From Lentilactobacillus fungorum (GTDB lineage: Bacteria > Bacillota > Bacilli > Lactobacillales > Lactobacillaceae), in contig NZ_BNJR01000015.1 in the NCBI RefSeq assembly GCF_016860605.1, forward strand, positions 1 through 64,000: 64,000 bases of DNA, in the 5' to 3' direction. A program made the position numbers and the translations under genes. Below are positions 62,161-64,000 of this stretch, piece after piece. Below the pieces are notes generated by a model, which saw nothing but the letters and a program-made list of their open reading frames with translations, searched no databases and had not been told where the DNA came from. Every line of letters begins with the position of its first letter. Within the stretch, counting starts at the first letter, position 1.

Positions 62161-63075
62161 ATGGGTGCTTCGCTAAACGATGTTAAACATCGGATTACTT
62201 CTACTAAGAAGACGCGCCAGATTACGAATGCTATGGAAATGGTCTCACAAGCTAAGCTTAACCAGATTCAAAAGCATACGACTAGTTATGCGGAATATGC
62301 AAGCCAAATTAAATCTGTTGTACTACATTTAGCCCAGTCTCATATTCTGGATGGGTTAAGTCAATCCTCAGGTCATGCAGCCGGAAATGATCAGTCTAAA
62401 ACTAAGAGAACGGCATACTTGATTATCACTTCCGATCGAGGAATGGTTGGGAGTTATAATAGTAACGTTATTCGAGAAACCAACCAGTTTATTGAGAAAC
62501 ATTCGGGTGCGAATGATTATCAAATATTAGCGGTTGGTGGTAATGGTTCCGACTTTTATCGAAAGCGCGGCAATAACGTTGCCTACGAGTATCGAGGTGT
62601 CAGTGACGTGCCGACATTCAATGAAGTTCGCCAAATTGTTAAAATGGTTACGACCATGTACAACAAGGGTGAATTTGATGAACTGTACGTTTGTTACGAA
62701 CACTTTGTTAATCGCTTGATTTCTCGCTTTAGAGCCGAAAAAATGCTGCCGGTTGACAGTGAAGCCATTGCTGGTCAAGCGAGCCAAGATATTAAGGTTA
62801 AGCCAATGACTGCTGAGTATGATGTTGAACCGTCAGAAAAAGAAGTGTTAAATGTCATTTTGCCGCAGTATTCTGAGAGCTTGGTATATGGAGCAATTCT
62901 TGATGCCAAAACCTCAGAGCATGCTTCAAGTTCAACTGCAATGAAGTCAGCATCGGATAATGCTGACGACTTGATTTCTTCATTGGAATTGCAGTATAAC
63001 CGAGCAAGACAAGCGGCAATTACGACTGAAATCACCGAAATTACCGGTGGTCAAGAGGCACTTAGTCAACAATAA
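62161..63075 (+). CDS. atpG: ATP synthase F1 subunit gamma
   Basis: 304 aa. N-terminal helix [38 protein letters not shown] and the C-terminal [12 protein letters not shown]. Central rotor shaft. SD AAGGAGGGTGAG before ATG. Confidence 0.97.
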   Translation: MGASLNDVKHRITSTKKTRQITNAMEMVSQAKLNQIQKHTTSYAEYASQIKSVVLHLAQSHILDGLSQSSGHAAGNDQSKTKRTAYLIITSDRGMVGSYNSNVIRETNQFIEKHSGANDYQILAVGGNGSDFYRKRGNNVAYEYRGVSDVPTFNEVRQIVKMVTTMYNKGEFDELYVCYEHFVNRLISRFRAEKMLPVDSEAIAGQASQDIKVKPMTAEYDVEPSEKEVLNVILPQYSESLVYGAILDAKTSEHASSSTAMKSASDNADDLISSLELQYNRARQAAITTEITEITGGQEALSQQ

Positions 63076-63083
63076 AATTTTAG

Positions 63084-64000
<917 letters not shown>

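Overview
The window is chromosomal DNA of a heterofermentative lactic acid bacterium (Lactobacillaceae, most like the buchneri/brevis/reuteri-type species that make cobalamin). Evidence: lactobacillus-type gene order (murT-gatD, tdk-prfA-prmC-tsaC-glyA-upp-atp), a tmRNA tag reading AKNNNNSYALAA, low-to-moderate GC, and a vitamin B12 cluster that carries the early haem genes. The genus is inference.

Layout. (1) 1-11.4 kb: the distal part of a cobalamin operon, all on + and tightly spaced: cbiL, the cobalt transporter cbiMNQO, cbiP, precorrin-2 dehydrogenase, hemA-hemC-hemB-hemL, cobU, hemD. The hem genes make uroporphyrinogen III from glutamyl-tRNA as corrin precursor; no late haem gene is visible. 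(2) 11.5-14 kb: a PocR-like AraC regulator with a DUF4430/transcobalamin-like C-terminal domain, divergent from eutJ, with a perfect cre (CcpA) site upstream of an extended -10 promoter. Long hairpin repeats flank this block. (3) 14-27 kb: accessory genes: a lipoprotein, an IS607-type element (TnpA + TnpB), a phosphatase gene broken by a nonsense codon, a baeRF-type protein, TetR/YhgE, YjdF with an SD-sequestering leader, MazEF, VanZ, and an ArsR/NTF2-like divergent pair around a 34-bp perfect palindrome.

(4) 27.0-38.9 kb: tmRNA (ssrA) with an 11.5-kb integrated element in its 3' end, bounded by 25-bp near-identical att repeats. It has integrase, repressor/Cro-like divergent switch, a broken excisionase-like gene, Rha, a DnaD-like replication initiator, RelBE and sigma-like late regulators, but no capsid, tail, terminase or lysis gene. 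This layout fits a phage satellite (PICI-like island). It holds two large non-coding mosaics of short direct repeats (27.65-28.52 kb, period 10 bp; 31.2-32.3 kb, periods 12/15/22 bp) and a pair of homologous predicted small RNAs next to the integrase. These are the most unusual signals in the window.

(5) 38.9-50.3 kb: an orphan RelB paralogue just outside the island, a HAD phosphatase, a C39-like protein, a two-component system whose kinase is frameshifted in a poly-T tract, pgi, an AT-rich metallophosphoesterase next to two divergent tRNA genes (Gln-CUG, Glu-CUC), a secreted matrixin-type metalloprotease and a serine hydrolase. (6) 50.3-64 kb: housekeeping genes: gatD/murT (lipid II amidation), tdk, prfA, prmC, tsaC, glyA, upp and the ATP synthase operon atpB-E-F-H-A-G-D, with atpD cut by the window end.

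All functions are assigned from sequence motifs and recalled family knowledge; no database search was run.
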